A stretch of DNA of 64,000 bases from the NCBI RefSeq assembly GCF_000007305.1, contig NC_003413.1, forward strand, positions 1,049,318 through 1,113,317, written 5' to 3'. Origin of the DNA: Pyrococcus furiosus DSM 3638 (GTDB lineage Archaea > Methanobacteriota_B > Thermococci > Thermococcales > Thermococcaceae). The translations under genes and the position numbers were made by a program. A model generated the notes under the pieces. It did no database searches and was not told where the DNA came from. It saw only the letters and a program-made list of their open reading frames with translations. Shown piece by piece: positions 33,056 through 41,770 of the stretch. How positions within the stretch are numbered: position 1 is the first letter of the stretch; every line of letters starts with the position of its first letter.

Positions 33056-34666
33056 TTAAGTTTGCCACACAACCAATCCTTCAGCTACCAGCAAGTCTAG
33101 CTTTGCTAATTTGAAGGTTTTTATTGCATCTTTTGGAGAGCAAACAATTGGCTCCCCATGCATGTTGAAGGATGTATTCAAAACAGCCCCTACTCCAGTT
33201 CTCTTCTCAAATTCCTTTATAATTTTGTAATAGACCGGATTGTGCATGTAATTTACGGCCTGAGGTCTTGTACTTCCATCGACATGAACAACAGCTGGAG
33301 CTAAGCTCTTGAATTCATCAGAGGCTAAATAACTCATTGTCATGAACCTGTTGGGCTCGCCCGTAAGGTCTGCCAGGTATTCTTCCGCTCGCTCCTCAAG
33401 TATGGACGGGGCAAATGGCTGAAAGACATCTCTTTTTAGCGCAATGTTAAGCTTTTCCTTAACATTTTCATCCCTGGGATCGGCAAGTATTGACCTATTT
33501 CCCAATGCTCTCGGTCCATATTCCATTTTTCCTTGGAAAAATCCAACGATTTTTCCTTCCTCAAGCATATCAGCAACGAAAGATGGAACGTCATCGACTT
33601 CTTCCCATTCTAACCCTTCTTTGTTGACTTCCTCTTCAACTTCAGACTTAGAGTAACTAGGTCCAAGATATACATGTTCCATTTTAAATGGCTTCCACTT
33701 CCCTTCCAACCTCTCCACCTGGGCCTTTACATAGACAGCTGCACCAAAAGCCAAACCAGCATCGTCCATAGCAGGAAAGACCCAGATATCTCCAAATATT
33801 CGTCTTAAAACTGCGTTGGCCTTTACATTTTGAGCAACTCCTCCAGCGTAAGAAATTGGAAGGTTATAAGACTTCAACCTAATCCCCAACTCCTCCATAA
33901 GCTTTTCCAAGTGTGCTTGAGCACTTGCCGCTATCTCAATTGCCTTCTTCTCTAGCTCCCCACCTAAAATTCCTTTCTTCAAGTTAGATGACACTTCTTT
34001 GCTCTTTTCTAATGGAAATGAAAAGAATTCGGCCAGCTTTTTAGTTGTCTCTACACCCACGACCTTTAGATGATTTTCAAAGCTGAGGCCATCGAGTTCT
34101 ATAATTGATGAAAGATCATAGCTCGGTTTTCCATAGGCGGCCAGGCTCATGACTTTTCCTTCGTGTCTCATTGGTTTAAACCCTAATAACTCCGTTATTG
34201 AAGCATAAAAATCTCCCAAGGAGTCAAGATACGTTGATTGGGCAATTCTAATAATCTCTCCTTCTCTCCCAATGTTTATCGTAGAGCTTAACCCATCTCC
34301 TGCAGCATCTATTGTTAAAACTAATGAATCCTTCAATCCTGAAGAATAATAAGCTGAGGCAGCGTGAGCCAAATGGTGCTCAACAAATATTACCTTGCTT
34401 TTAAAACCTGGGCCAAAAACAGATTTAAGATTCTTTTCAAGCTCAATTAACCTTTTTTGTTTTCTAAAAAGTCCAGCAACTGCTATAATGTCAACTTCTT
34501 CAGGGTAAACTTCTCCCATCTCCAAAACTTTTCTCAAGCTTAGCTCTGGAAATCCTCTGTACTTCTTGATCCTGTTAAGTCTCTCCTCATTAACCGCATA
34601 GATCTCGTCGTCTTTAAACAAAACAGCCCCTGCATCATGACCGTCATGAATTCCCAGGATTATCAT
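33056..34666 (-). CDS. NodU/TobZ-type carbamoyltransferase
   Basis: 536 aa. The N-terminal ASKHA-like domain begins MIILGIHDGHDAGAVLF and holds FVEHHLAHAASAYYSSG, a histidine-rich motif of the Kae1/carbamoyl-phosphate-binding group. The C-terminal domain has GPRALGNRSILADPRD and PFAPSIL, typical of O-carbamoyltransferases such as NodU, CmcH and TobZ. It should transfer carbamoyl from carbamoyl phosphate to a hydroxyl of an unknown acceptor. It stands alone between cas6 and a small helical gene. HypF is excluded because acylphosphatase and zinc-finger domains are absent. Confidence 0.87.
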   Translation of the reverse strand: MIILGIHDGHDAGAVLFKDDEIYAVNEERLNRIKKYRGFPELSLRKVLEMGEVYPEEVDIIAVAGLFRKQKRLIELEKNLKSVFGPGFKSKVIFVEHHLAHAASAYYSSGLKDSLVLTIDAAGDGLSSTINIGREGEIIRIAQSTYLDSLGDFYASITELLGFKPMRHEGKVMSLAAYGKPSYDLSSIIELDGLSFENHLKVVGVETTKKLAEFFSFPLEKSKEVSSNLKKGILGGELEKKAIEIAASAQAHLEKLMEELGIRLKSYNLPISYAGGVAQNVKANAVLRRIFGDIWVFPAMDDAGLAFGAAVYVKAQVERLEGKWKPFKMEHVYLGPSYSKSEVEEEVNKEGLEWEEVDDVPSFVADMLEEGKIVGFFQGKMEYGPRALGNRSILADPRDENVKEKLNIALKRDVFQPFAPSILEERAEEYLADLTGEPNRFMTMSYLASDEFKSLAPAVVHVDGSTRPQAVNYMHNPVYYKIIKEFEKRTGVGAVLNTSFNMHGEPIVCSPKDAIKTFKLAKLDLLVAEGLVVWQT

Positions 34667-34698
34667 CGGAGAAAAATAAAGACAATAGGGTTAAAAAG

Positions 34699-34905
34699 TT
34701 AGCTGCCCGCTTGTTTAAGAGCCCTTATAATCTTCGCCTCTTCCCGAAGAATAAGTTCCTTCTCCTTCTTTAATATCCTTATAACATTCGGATTTGGGAG
34801 CTTTTTCTGCCTCATAAGCCTTGTAAGTCTAGCCTCTTCAAGCAAAAGAATCTCTTTCCTCCTTCTTACAACATTTAACCTCTGAAGTAGCAACTTTACC
34901 TCCAT
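34699..34905 (-). CDS. Small basic helical protein, function unknown
   Basis: 68 aa, almost entirely predicted helix, Leu/Arg/Lys/Glu-rich, with a break at KLPNPNV near the middle; it could form a helical hairpin or short coiled coil. AGGTGAT lies at proper distance from ATG 34905. It has no cysteine, signal or membrane segment. I recognise no domain. Confidence 0.6.
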   Translation of the reverse strand: MEVKLLLQRLNVVRRRKEILLLEEARLTRLMRQKKLPNPNVIRILKKEKELILREEAKIIRALKQAGS

Positions 34906-35039
34906 ATAATCACCTGGGAAATTTATTGGATTTTTAGATATAAAAGTATTTCGGTAAATGTTGAACTTAATCTCGACTTTCGACGAAGAGATTCATCTTT
35001 TTAAACTTTACTTGGAAAGTTAAAGAGAGGGAGAAGAGG

Positions 35040-35582
35040 ATGATAATAGCTATTACTGGAACCCCAGGAGTTGGAAAAACAACAGTTGCTAGGAAATTGG
35101 CCGAAAAACTTGGGTGTAAGTATGTAAATTTGAGAGATTTTGCTCTAGAAAAGGGTATTGGGGAAGTTAAAGGAGATGAGCTTGAAGTTGAGGTTGACGA
35201 GCTAGCTTACTTTGTTGAGAAGGAGTTTAAAGGCAAGAACGTTGTTTTAGATGGGCATTTGAGCCACTTAATGCCCGCTGATCTAGTCATTGTTCTCAGG
35301 GCTCATCCAAAAACTATCGCAGAAAGGCTTAAAGAGAGGGGTTATTCCAAGGATAAAATCGGAGAGAACGTCGAGGCCGAGCTTGTTGATGTAATCTTAA
35401 TAGAGGCTTTAGACGAGCACGAAAATGTCATAGAGGTTGACACGACGGGAAAGACTCCTGAAGAAGTTGTGAACGAAATTTTGAACCTTATAAACTCAGG
35501 GATTAAGAGGAGAGTTGGTATCGTGGATTGGACTAAAGTTTATGAAGAGATTATCCCATATTTAAGGTTAGGGGGTGATTGA
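35040..35582 (+). CDS. AK6/Fap7-type adenylate kinase-like NTPase
   Basis: 180 aa. The P-loop GTPGVGKT is at residues 7-14 and a short lid-type segment [14 protein letters not shown] follows the [16 protein letters not shown] region. Length and motifs match the archaeal homologue of Fap7/AK6, which in archaea and yeast assists 18S/16S rRNA end processing with ribosomal protein uS11; adenylate kinase activity is also reported for the family. GGGAGAAGAGG precedes ATG 35040. The HtpX gene follows without a gap. Confidence 0.85.
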   Translation: MIIAITGTPGVGKTTVARKLAEKLGCKYVNLRDFALEKGIGEVKGDELEVEVDELAYFVEKEFKGKNVVLDGHLSHLMPADLVIVLRAHPKTIAERLKERGYSKDKIGENVEAELVDVILIEALDEHENVIEVDTTGKTPEEVVNEILNLINSGIKRRVGIVDWTKVYEEIIPYLRLGGD

Positions 35583-35584
35583 GA

Positions 35585-36454
35585 GTGGGCATTGGATTAT
35601 GGGTGAGAACTGGATTATTGATGGCATTTCTTACTGGCCTATTGGTGGGTATTGGATATCTAATAGGCGGTCAAGGTGGTATGATAATAGCCTTCACCAT
35701 AGCCCTTTTCATGAACTTCTTCAGCTACTGGTTCAGTGACTCAATAGTCTTGAGTTGGTACAATGCCAGAATAGTTAGTGAAGAGGAAGCGCCAGAACTC
35801 CACAGGATAGTTGAAAAGCTTGCCATGCAGGCGGGAATTCCCAAGCCCAGAGTTGCTATAGTCCCAACATTAGTGCCAAATGCATTTGCAACCGGAAGAA
35901 GTCCAGAGCATGCGGTAGTTGCCGTGACTGAGGGATTACTGAGAATTTTGAATAGGGATGAATTGGAAGGAGTTATTGCACACGAGATAAGCCATATAAA
36001 GAACAGAGACACTCTAATTCAAACGATAGCAGCTGTTCTTGCGGGCGCAATAATGGTTCTCGTTAACTTTGCGAGGTGGTCTTTATGGTTCGGGGCTTAC
36101 GATGAAGATAGAGATGGTGGAAACATAGTAGCTCTAATCTTGGCAATAATCCTTGCTCCAATTGCAGCAACACTAATTCAGCTCGCTATAAGCAGATCAA
36201 GGGAATACTTAGCTGATGAAACGGGAGCCAAGATAAGCGGAAAGCCTCACGCTCTAGCGAGTGCGTTAATGAAGATCGAAGAAGCCGTGAGGTACAGGCC
36301 CCTAAAGAATGGAAATCCAGCCACAGCCCACATGTTCATAGTAAACCCATTCAGAGGAGTGGACTTTGTAGAGCTATTTTCTACTCACCCACCAACTGAA
36401 AAGAGAATTGAAAGGCTAAGGAAGATAGCTATGGAGATGGGTATAATCTTTTGA
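35585..36454 (+). CDS. htpX: HtpX-type membrane zinc metalloprotease
   Basis: 289 aa from GTG 35585, which is well spaced from GGGGGTG at 35571-35577; a TTG at 35579, overlapping the previous stop, is an alternative two codons earlier. The zinc motif HEISH is at 133-137 and the third ligand is in [10 protein letters not shown]. Two membrane segments lie at about 8-52 and two more flank residues 140-200. It degrades damaged membrane proteins (family knowledge). It appears cotranscribed with the AK6-like gene. Confidence 0.9.
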   Translation: MGIGLWVRTGLLMAFLTGLLVGIGYLIGGQGGMIIAFTIALFMNFFSYWFSDSIVLSWYNARIVSEEEAPELHRIVEKLAMQAGIPKPRVAIVPTLVPNAFATGRSPEHAVVAVTEGLLRILNRDELEGVIAHEISHIKNRDTLIQTIAAVLAGAIMVLVNFARWSLWFGAYDEDRDGGNIVALILAIILAPIAATLIQLAISRSREYLADETGAKISGKPHALASALMKIEEAVRYRPLKNGNPATAHMFIVNPFRGVDFVELFSTHPPTEKRIERLRKIAMEMGIIF

Positions 36455-36526
36455 TCTTTTGATTTCTTCTTTCAGCTAAAATATTAAATACTTTTATTTC
36501 GTGATGATAATTTGTAGGGTGATTAA

Positions 36527-38650
36527 ATGGGTAAGTGGAGCGATGATATTTTAATTAATGCATCGAAGGAGAGTCTCATACCCCTGATTCTAGAATTACT
36601 TAAGAGAACAGGGTTCAGAGAAAGCGAAAAGGTTTCTGAAGAATGGGGCTTTGACATAGTGGGAATCAGAGACGATCCCCTGAGCGGAACTGAAAAAGTG
36701 CTCTTAAAAATTCACACGAGTGGAATGCTTAGCTCTAAAGATGTGAACGTTTTTGCAGATGTCCTTAGAACGCATAAGGCAGACAAGGGGATTATAGTTG
36801 TTCCCTATGGAGTCACTAGAGATGCAAGAATTCTAATATCTAGAGACTACAAAGGACTTATAGTAACTTGGGATAGGAAAAAACTCATTTCTCTCTTTGA
36901 AAGATATGGAATAGAGCCTCCAGAAGAACTCCTACAAAAGAGGGAGGAAGAACCAAAAAAAGAAGAGCCAAAGTTGAAACCAATAAAGCTAGATGCTCCC
37001 CTCTTATTTGACGTCTCTGCCGAAGATCTCTTTAGAAAACTTATGGGATTTCTAAGTTCTAGATATCCTATAAAGAGAGAAGTTGTTAGTATAGAAGAGC
37101 TCAAAGTTAAGCTCTCCGTGGGGTACATTCTATCTTGGAGTGCAAACGAGAGGAAAGGAAAGGGTGTAGTTCTCTCTAAGGAGGAGATAGTCCTTGACGC
37201 CACGGAGGATGAAAAACTTAAGAACAACGTTTCCAAAGCCTTACTTAATGATTATTCTGTAATTACGGCAACTGACAAGGAGATTGACGTGACAATGACA
37301 TTGACAGAAGCTGTTGTTCTCTTCAAAGAATTTGCAGCAAAGAATTTAGGCCTCCTTGAGAGTGACATATCAATAGTGGATAGAAAGAGAGTTTACCTCC
37401 CTGTTGAGGCTTATTTTAAGTTAAAAATTGGAGATAATGAAGGAAAGGCAACTATTGACCTAAAATCTGGAGAAATCAACGTTGAAATAACTCCACTTTC
37501 CCAGGAGTATCTTGTAGGGAAAGTAAAGGAAATAGTTGTTGAGAAAACAGGGGAAGAGGTCAAAGGAGTTAGAACAGAGGAGAGAAAAGGGAAAATTAGA
37601 GTTTACGGAAGCACGGAAAGGTTCAAGTTCGAATTCGTTGTTAATGTCTATACCGGGGAAGTTCTTTCTGAAGAGATAGTACTGACTGATGAGGCAATAG
37701 TGGAGATAATCAAGGAAAACTATCTGGGAGAGATAATAGGGATAGAGAGGGGCAAAAATACAGCAATAGTTGATCTACTAACTCAAGATGGAATATTAAT
37801 AGTCGAGGTTGATCTTGGAACTGGAAAAATAAAAGAGGCTAAGAAGTTGCCAACTCCCGAAAAAGGTGCTGAAATCGCAAGGAATGTCGTTATTGAGAAC
37901 TTTCCAATTAAGAACATCGAATTTAAATCGTACAGAATTCTCAACCATCAATACCTCGAAATAACGCTGGAAGGAGAAGACGGAAAAGCCATAGTAAAAC
38001 TCGAAGGAGAAAGAGGAGAAGTTCTTGATTATAGTGTTGAGATCTCAGAAAAAGTTGCTAGCGAACTTGTAAGGAATAAATACGCGGGGAAAATTGAGGT
38101 AGAGAAAGTAGAGAAGGACGAAAGTTCATATATAATAACGGGAAGCTTGGAAAATCACAAAGTCAAGATAAAAGTCAGCAAAGACGGAAAGATTTTGGAG
38201 GAAATAGATAGAGTTCTGAAAGAAGAAGTTGCTAAAGAAAAAGCCATTGAGGCAGTAAAGAAAGTTGAAAGCGAAGGAGTTCTAGAGAGTCTAGAGCTAA
38301 ATGACAATTGGATAGTCAAGTTCTCGGGCCCAAATAAAGTTGGTACGTTAATTCTCCATAGGGCAACTGGAGAAGTCATTAATAGAGATGTCAGATTTAC
38401 AGAGCTATGGATAGAGAAGACATTCTATGAGCATCTAAAGAGGAAGTATGGAGAGTCAAATCTAAAGACAGAGTGGCTAATTCATCACAAAGATAAAGGG
38501 CAAGTTACGATAAAAGTTACTGGAGACAATGGAATCTACTATGGAAAAATAGATGTAAAGACAGGAGAAATAATTGAAGAAGACAAGGCACCGAAGAAGG
38601 GTGTGCTTGCAAAAATTAAACAACTTCAGCTAGATGCTAAGTACAAGTAA
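36527..38650 (+). CDS. Nuclease-fold (Mrr-like) domain fused to a PepSY-like repeat array
   Basis: 707 aa with no signal peptide. Residues 1-135 look like a restriction-endonuclease fold: KESLIPLILELLKRTGFRESEKV, then D43 in WGFDIVG and K61 in VLLKIH, then DKGIIVVPYGVTRDAR. The position two before K61 is Leu rather than Gln/Glu, so activity is doubtful. A charged linker (130-165) follows. From about 280 to the end, roughly six units resemble PepSY repeats, each with a glycine turn, a VDLGTGKI/VNVYTGEV-type strand pair and a helix. The function is unknown; an intracellular role is inferred from the lack of a signal. Confidence 0.7.
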   Translation: MGKWSDDILINASKESLIPLILELLKRTGFRESEKVSEEWGFDIVGIRDDPLSGTEKVLLKIHTSGMLSSKDVNVFADVLRTHKADKGIIVVPYGVTRDARILISRDYKGLIVTWDRKKLISLFERYGIEPPEELLQKREEEPKKEEPKLKPIKLDAPLLFDVSAEDLFRKLMGFLSSRYPIKREVVSIEELKVKLSVGYILSWSANERKGKGVVLSKEEIVLDATEDEKLKNNVSKALLNDYSVITATDKEIDVTMTLTEAVVLFKEFAAKNLGLLESDISIVDRKRVYLPVEAYFKLKIGDNEGKATIDLKSGEINVEITPLSQEYLVGKVKEIVVEKTGEEVKGVRTEERKGKIRVYGSTERFKFEFVVNVYTGEVLSEEIVLTDEAIVEIIKENYLGEIIGIERGKNTAIVDLLTQDGILIVEVDLGTGKIKEAKKLPTPEKGAEIARNVVIENFPIKNIEFKSYRILNHQYLEITLEGEDGKAIVKLEGERGEVLDYSVEISEKVASELVRNKYAGKIEVEKVEKDESSYIITGSLENHKVKIKVSKDGKILEEIDRVLKEEVAKEKAIEAVKKVESEGVLESLELNDNWIVKFSGPNKVGTLILHRATGEVINRDVRFTELWIEKTFYEHLKRKYGESNLKTEWLIHHKDKGQVTIKVTGDNGIYYGKIDVKTGEIIEEDKAPKKGVLAKIKQLQLDAKYK

Positions 38651-38683
38651 CCCTTTTTAATATTTTTAAAAAAAAGAAAGCTC
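38651..38683. terminator. T-rich convergent intergenic, likely bidirectional terminator
   Basis: The 33-bp gap between two convergent stops reads CCCTTTTTAATATTTTTAAAAAAAAG. It has T-runs on both strands, the usual archaeal termination signal. Confidence 0.55.
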
Positions 38684-41638
38684 TCAAATAGCCCTCCAGA
38701 ATGGATCTTCCTTTGCTTTTATCTGGGCAATAATCTTAAGAGCCTTTATATCACTATCCTCAAGTACATCCCTCAGATATTTCAGAAGTGTTATTGCGTC
38801 ATCCCTACTGATATCAACGTAAAGGGTTTCCCCGGGATGAATGTGCCTCCCAACTATGGCCCCTTCTATTGCAACCGCCACTGCCTGGCCCTTCTTAGCT
38901 TCCTGAAGGAATTCATCCCTACTCTTTATTGACTTAATAGTTCCAACCTTTTGACCGTTCTGCTTTATTAGTGTAACTCCTGGCTTTATCCTTCCCTCTA
39001 TGACCTCAATTCCAACTATTGCAGGGTTGCTCCTTCTAAATACATACCTCTCATCCGGATATAGCCTTATTACTCCTGGGAATGTCACTTTCGCAAGAAG
39101 TTCTCTCTTCTTCTTTTCTTCTTCTTCCTTTACCCAGGCCTCATAATCCTCTATCAGCTTGTATATTATGTTACCAACAAATATTGGAACGCCCTTGGCC
39201 TTCGCTATCTCTTGAGCATCCTCGTTGACCTTCACGTTAAACCCTATGATGACACCGTACTTTGGATCCTCCTCCCTAACGCTTAGAGCCTCCATTACAT
39301 CAGTCTTGCTTATATTACCCACGTCAGCCTTTCTTATTGGTATCCCCTTCTCCTGCAACTCCTTGCTTAAAGCTTCTAGGCTTCCCAGGGTGTCTGCTTT
39401 TATTATAACTCCCATCTTGTCAGTGCTTATAACTACGCTTTGGATTTGCCTCATAATTTCCTCTTTAGCCTTCTCAACGGCCTCTGGCGTTGGAGCTGCT
39501 ATCACTGGAGATCCGGCTAAGGCCTCCTCAAGTCCCGGAGCTGCTATCTTCACACCAGCCGCCGCGGTAACTTCATCAACATAATCAAACCTAAATCTTG
39601 GATCCCTAATCTCATCTAAGGGCTTTGGCTTAAGTAGAGCTCTAACCTTTGTTACTATCGCCTTATCTTTTCCTCCAACAACTATCGTGTCGTCCTTGTG
39701 TAGTGTTCCCTCGTAGATTATCACGTCGATGGTATGCCCCAGCCCAGGCTCTTCTCTAACCTCTAAAATCGTTCCTCTTGCAGGCCCCTCAACCTCTATC
39801 TTGAGCCTCTCTTCCAGGTATTTTTGACTCAATCCAGCGATTAAAACCAATAGTTCAGCTATTCCAATTCCGTATTTGGCTGATATTGGGACTATTGCCA
39901 ACTCTCTAGTGAAGTTCTGAACCCTATCAAAACGATTAGCCTGGAATCCAAATTCATAAAACTTACCTATTAACTCCCAAAGTTTCGTTTCCAGTTCTTG
40001 AATTGCCCTCTGATCTTGCCTCTTACTGTTTAGCAAGAAGGGTTCATCTTCCTGAATCACCCATCCCTTTATTCTGTCTATCTTGTTTGCAGCAACGACG
40101 AATGGGGTCTTGTACCTCCTTAGGATCTCTATGCTCTCTATTGTCTGGGGTTGGAACCCCTCATTTATGTCAACTACCAAAACTGCTAAGTCTGCTAAGC
40201 TTCCACCTCTGGCTCTTAAGCTTGTAAATGCCTCGTGCCCAGGTGTATCTATGAAGAGAAGACCTGGAAGCTTTATCTCTGCCTTCCAGAGTTTTATTAG
40301 AGGACCCGCTATCTCCTTAACTACATCAATTGGGACTTCCGTAGCTCCGATATGCTGAGTTATTCCTCCCGCCTCTTTAGCTGCAACGTTTGTCTTCCTT
40401 ATTCTGTCCAAAAGAGTGGTGTTGTGAACCAAAATTCCATTGGCCACGAAGTTGTGGGTTTCAGTAGTTACATCGTATACATACCCCTCGTATTCAATTC
40501 TCTCAACTTTTTCAACTGGAAGGAAGACTAAGTTTTCGACAATGTTCCTTACATAATCTACATCCTTTGAATCAAACTCTCTATTGCGCCAAACCTCCAG
40601 AAGCTCTTTTCCTAGCTCTGTAAGCTTTCCATTCTCTATTAGCCCTTCCTCTTCCAGAATTCTTAAGTAGTTTTCCTCCTTTATTCTTCCTTCTAGGACA
40701 GCTATCTTCTCCGCAAGGTTTGGGGAACCTCTCTCTATTCTCTCTAAAATTTCCATCAAGACTTCATAAGTTGGATTTTCCTCAATTCTAAGTTCATTTC
40801 TCGTGAACCCAAAGAGTAGGCCTAATCTTCTAAGCTCCTCCAATATTGGGTATCTCTCGCTCTCCTTTGCTTTTGATATTAGTTCGTCTAGCGCTTTAGC
40901 TTTTTCTGAATCTGTAAACCCAACGTGCTTTCTGAAGAGCTCAAGATTTCTCTTACCGGAAATCTTGAGTGTAGATTTTTCAATCCTCGATACTATTCCA
41001 AACCTAAGCAATAATAATGGGAGATCCTCAAAGAGGGGCACTTCAATATAGTTTTCTCTAACAACGCCTTTGGCATCAAAGTAACCCCTTAGGAATGCCG
41101 AGACAAGTTTTGAAGGAGCTAAAAAAAGAACCTTAATGGGGATATCCAATGATGCCCCAGCTAAGTAGAACTCTTTTTCATCACCCTTTATGCCAAGTTC
41201 CTTTGCAATTTTTGAGAACTTCATCAAATCCTCATTCCCATACACCCTCCTGGGAATAGCAATGTAGTCCCCTTCCTTGAGCTCACCAGCTTTTACCCAC
41301 CCCCTATTAGTTAAGAATGGATGCTCAGGAGTTACGGTAACTGAATACCATCCATTGACCTTAACCCTAATCATCTCACCTTTGTGTGCAACTCTCCACA
41401 CGTAGAGGGCATTGAGAAGCTTGACATTTCCTCTTTCATCTACACCTGTTAACATCTTCCCCAGCTTTCTAACTTCCTTCTCCTCATCCTTCACCACAAC
41501 TTCATTTGCCAGCTCGAAGAGTTCTCTCAGTGTAACAAGTCCAATCTCTGGTAAAACAACTTTTTCTTCTGGAAGAAGACATTTTCCGTGGTCAACGTGA
41601 CCTAGAACTGCAATGATGGGTTGTCTTATTTTCTTCAT
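38684..41638 (-). CDS. infB: Translation initiation factor aIF5B (IF-2) containing an intein
   Basis: 984 aa from ATG 41638, of which 387 are intein. The GTPase promotes subunit joining. The mature P-loop GHVDHGKT is split: GHVDHGK ends at residue 19, the intein covers 20-406 and TTLLDRIR resumes the extein. Downstream are G3 DTPGHEAF, G4 NKIDRI and G5 SAKYG, then the domain II-IV region. GAGGTGAGG precedes the start and a minus-strand TATA-like GGTTTATAATT lies at 41676-41685. A GTG three codons upstream overlaps the ribosome site. Splicing is required for a functional GTPase. Confidence 0.96.
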   Translation of the reverse strand: MKKIRQPIIAVLGHVDHGKCLLPEEKVVLPEIGLVTLRELFELANEVVVKDEEKEVRKLGKMLTGVDERGNVKLLNALYVWRVAHKGEMIRVKVNGWYSVTVTPEHPFLTNRGWVKAGELKEGDYIAIPRRVYGNEDLMKFSKIAKELGIKGDEKEFYLAGASLDIPIKVLFLAPSKLVSAFLRGYFDAKGVVRENYIEVPLFEDLPLLLLRFGIVSRIEKSTLKISGKRNLELFRKHVGFTDSEKAKALDELISKAKESERYPILEELRRLGLLFGFTRNELRIEENPTYEVLMEILERIERGSPNLAEKIAVLEGRIKEENYLRILEEEGLIENGKLTELGKELLEVWRNREFDSKDVDYVRNIVENLVFLPVEKVERIEYEGYVYDVTTETHNFVANGILVHNTTLLDRIRKTNVAAKEAGGITQHIGATEVPIDVVKEIAGPLIKLWKAEIKLPGLLFIDTPGHEAFTSLRARGGSLADLAVLVVDINEGFQPQTIESIEILRRYKTPFVVAANKIDRIKGWVIQEDEPFLLNSKRQDQRAIQELETKLWELIGKFYEFGFQANRFDRVQNFTRELAIVPISAKYGIGIAELLVLIAGLSQKYLEERLKIEVEGPARGTILEVREEPGLGHTIDVIIYEGTLHKDDTIVVGGKDKAIVTKVRALLKPKPLDEIRDPRFRFDYVDEVTAAAGVKIAAPGLEEALAGSPVIAAPTPEAVEKAKEEIMRQIQSVVISTDKMGVIIKADTLGSLEALSKELQEKGIPIRKADVGNISKTDVMEALSVREEDPKYGVIIGFNVKVNEDAQEIAKAKGVPIFVGNIIYKLIEDYEAWVKEEEEKKKRELLAKVTFPGVIRLYPDERYVFRRSNPAIVGIEVIEGRIKPGVTLIKQNGQKVGTIKSIKSRDEFLQEAKKGQAVAVAIEGAIVGRHIHPGETLYVDISRDDAITLLKYLRDVLEDSDIKALKIIAQIKAKEDPFWRAI
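40421..41581 (-). other. Intein in the aIF5B P-loop, with diverged LAGLIDADG-type motifs
   Basis: 387 residues, beginning with Cys (CLLPEEKV) after Lys of GHVDHGK and ending HN (GILVHN) before Thr, the +1 nucleophile. Block A is CLLPEEKV, block B has VTPEHPFL, and the C-terminal blocks are VYDVTTETHNF and ILVHN. The central part has YLAGASLDIP and FLRGYFDAKG, which look like the two dodecapeptide motifs of a LAGLIDADG homing endonuclease. The first is degenerate around its expected DG, so endonuclease activity is uncertain. The length equals the known P. furiosus IF2 intein. Confidence 0.95.
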
Positions 41639-41675
41639 ATGCCTCACCTCTCAAGCTAACCCAAAGGTAGGGGAA

Positions 41676-41685
41676 ATTATAAACC
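41676..41685 (-). promoter_or_regulatory. TATA box of infB
   Basis: Minus-strand GGTTTATAATT lies about 40 nt before ATG 41638 and gives a short leader with the GAGGTGA ribosome site. A minus-strand run of six T at 41716-41721, between array 2 and this promoter, may stop array transcription. Confidence 0.6.
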
Positions 41686-41770
41686 TTATCTACACGTTCT
41701 TACAAGAAACTTTCCAAAAAATTGAAGTTTCAAAGTAAAACATTTAAGGGCCAAGGTTTAATGAAATAAG

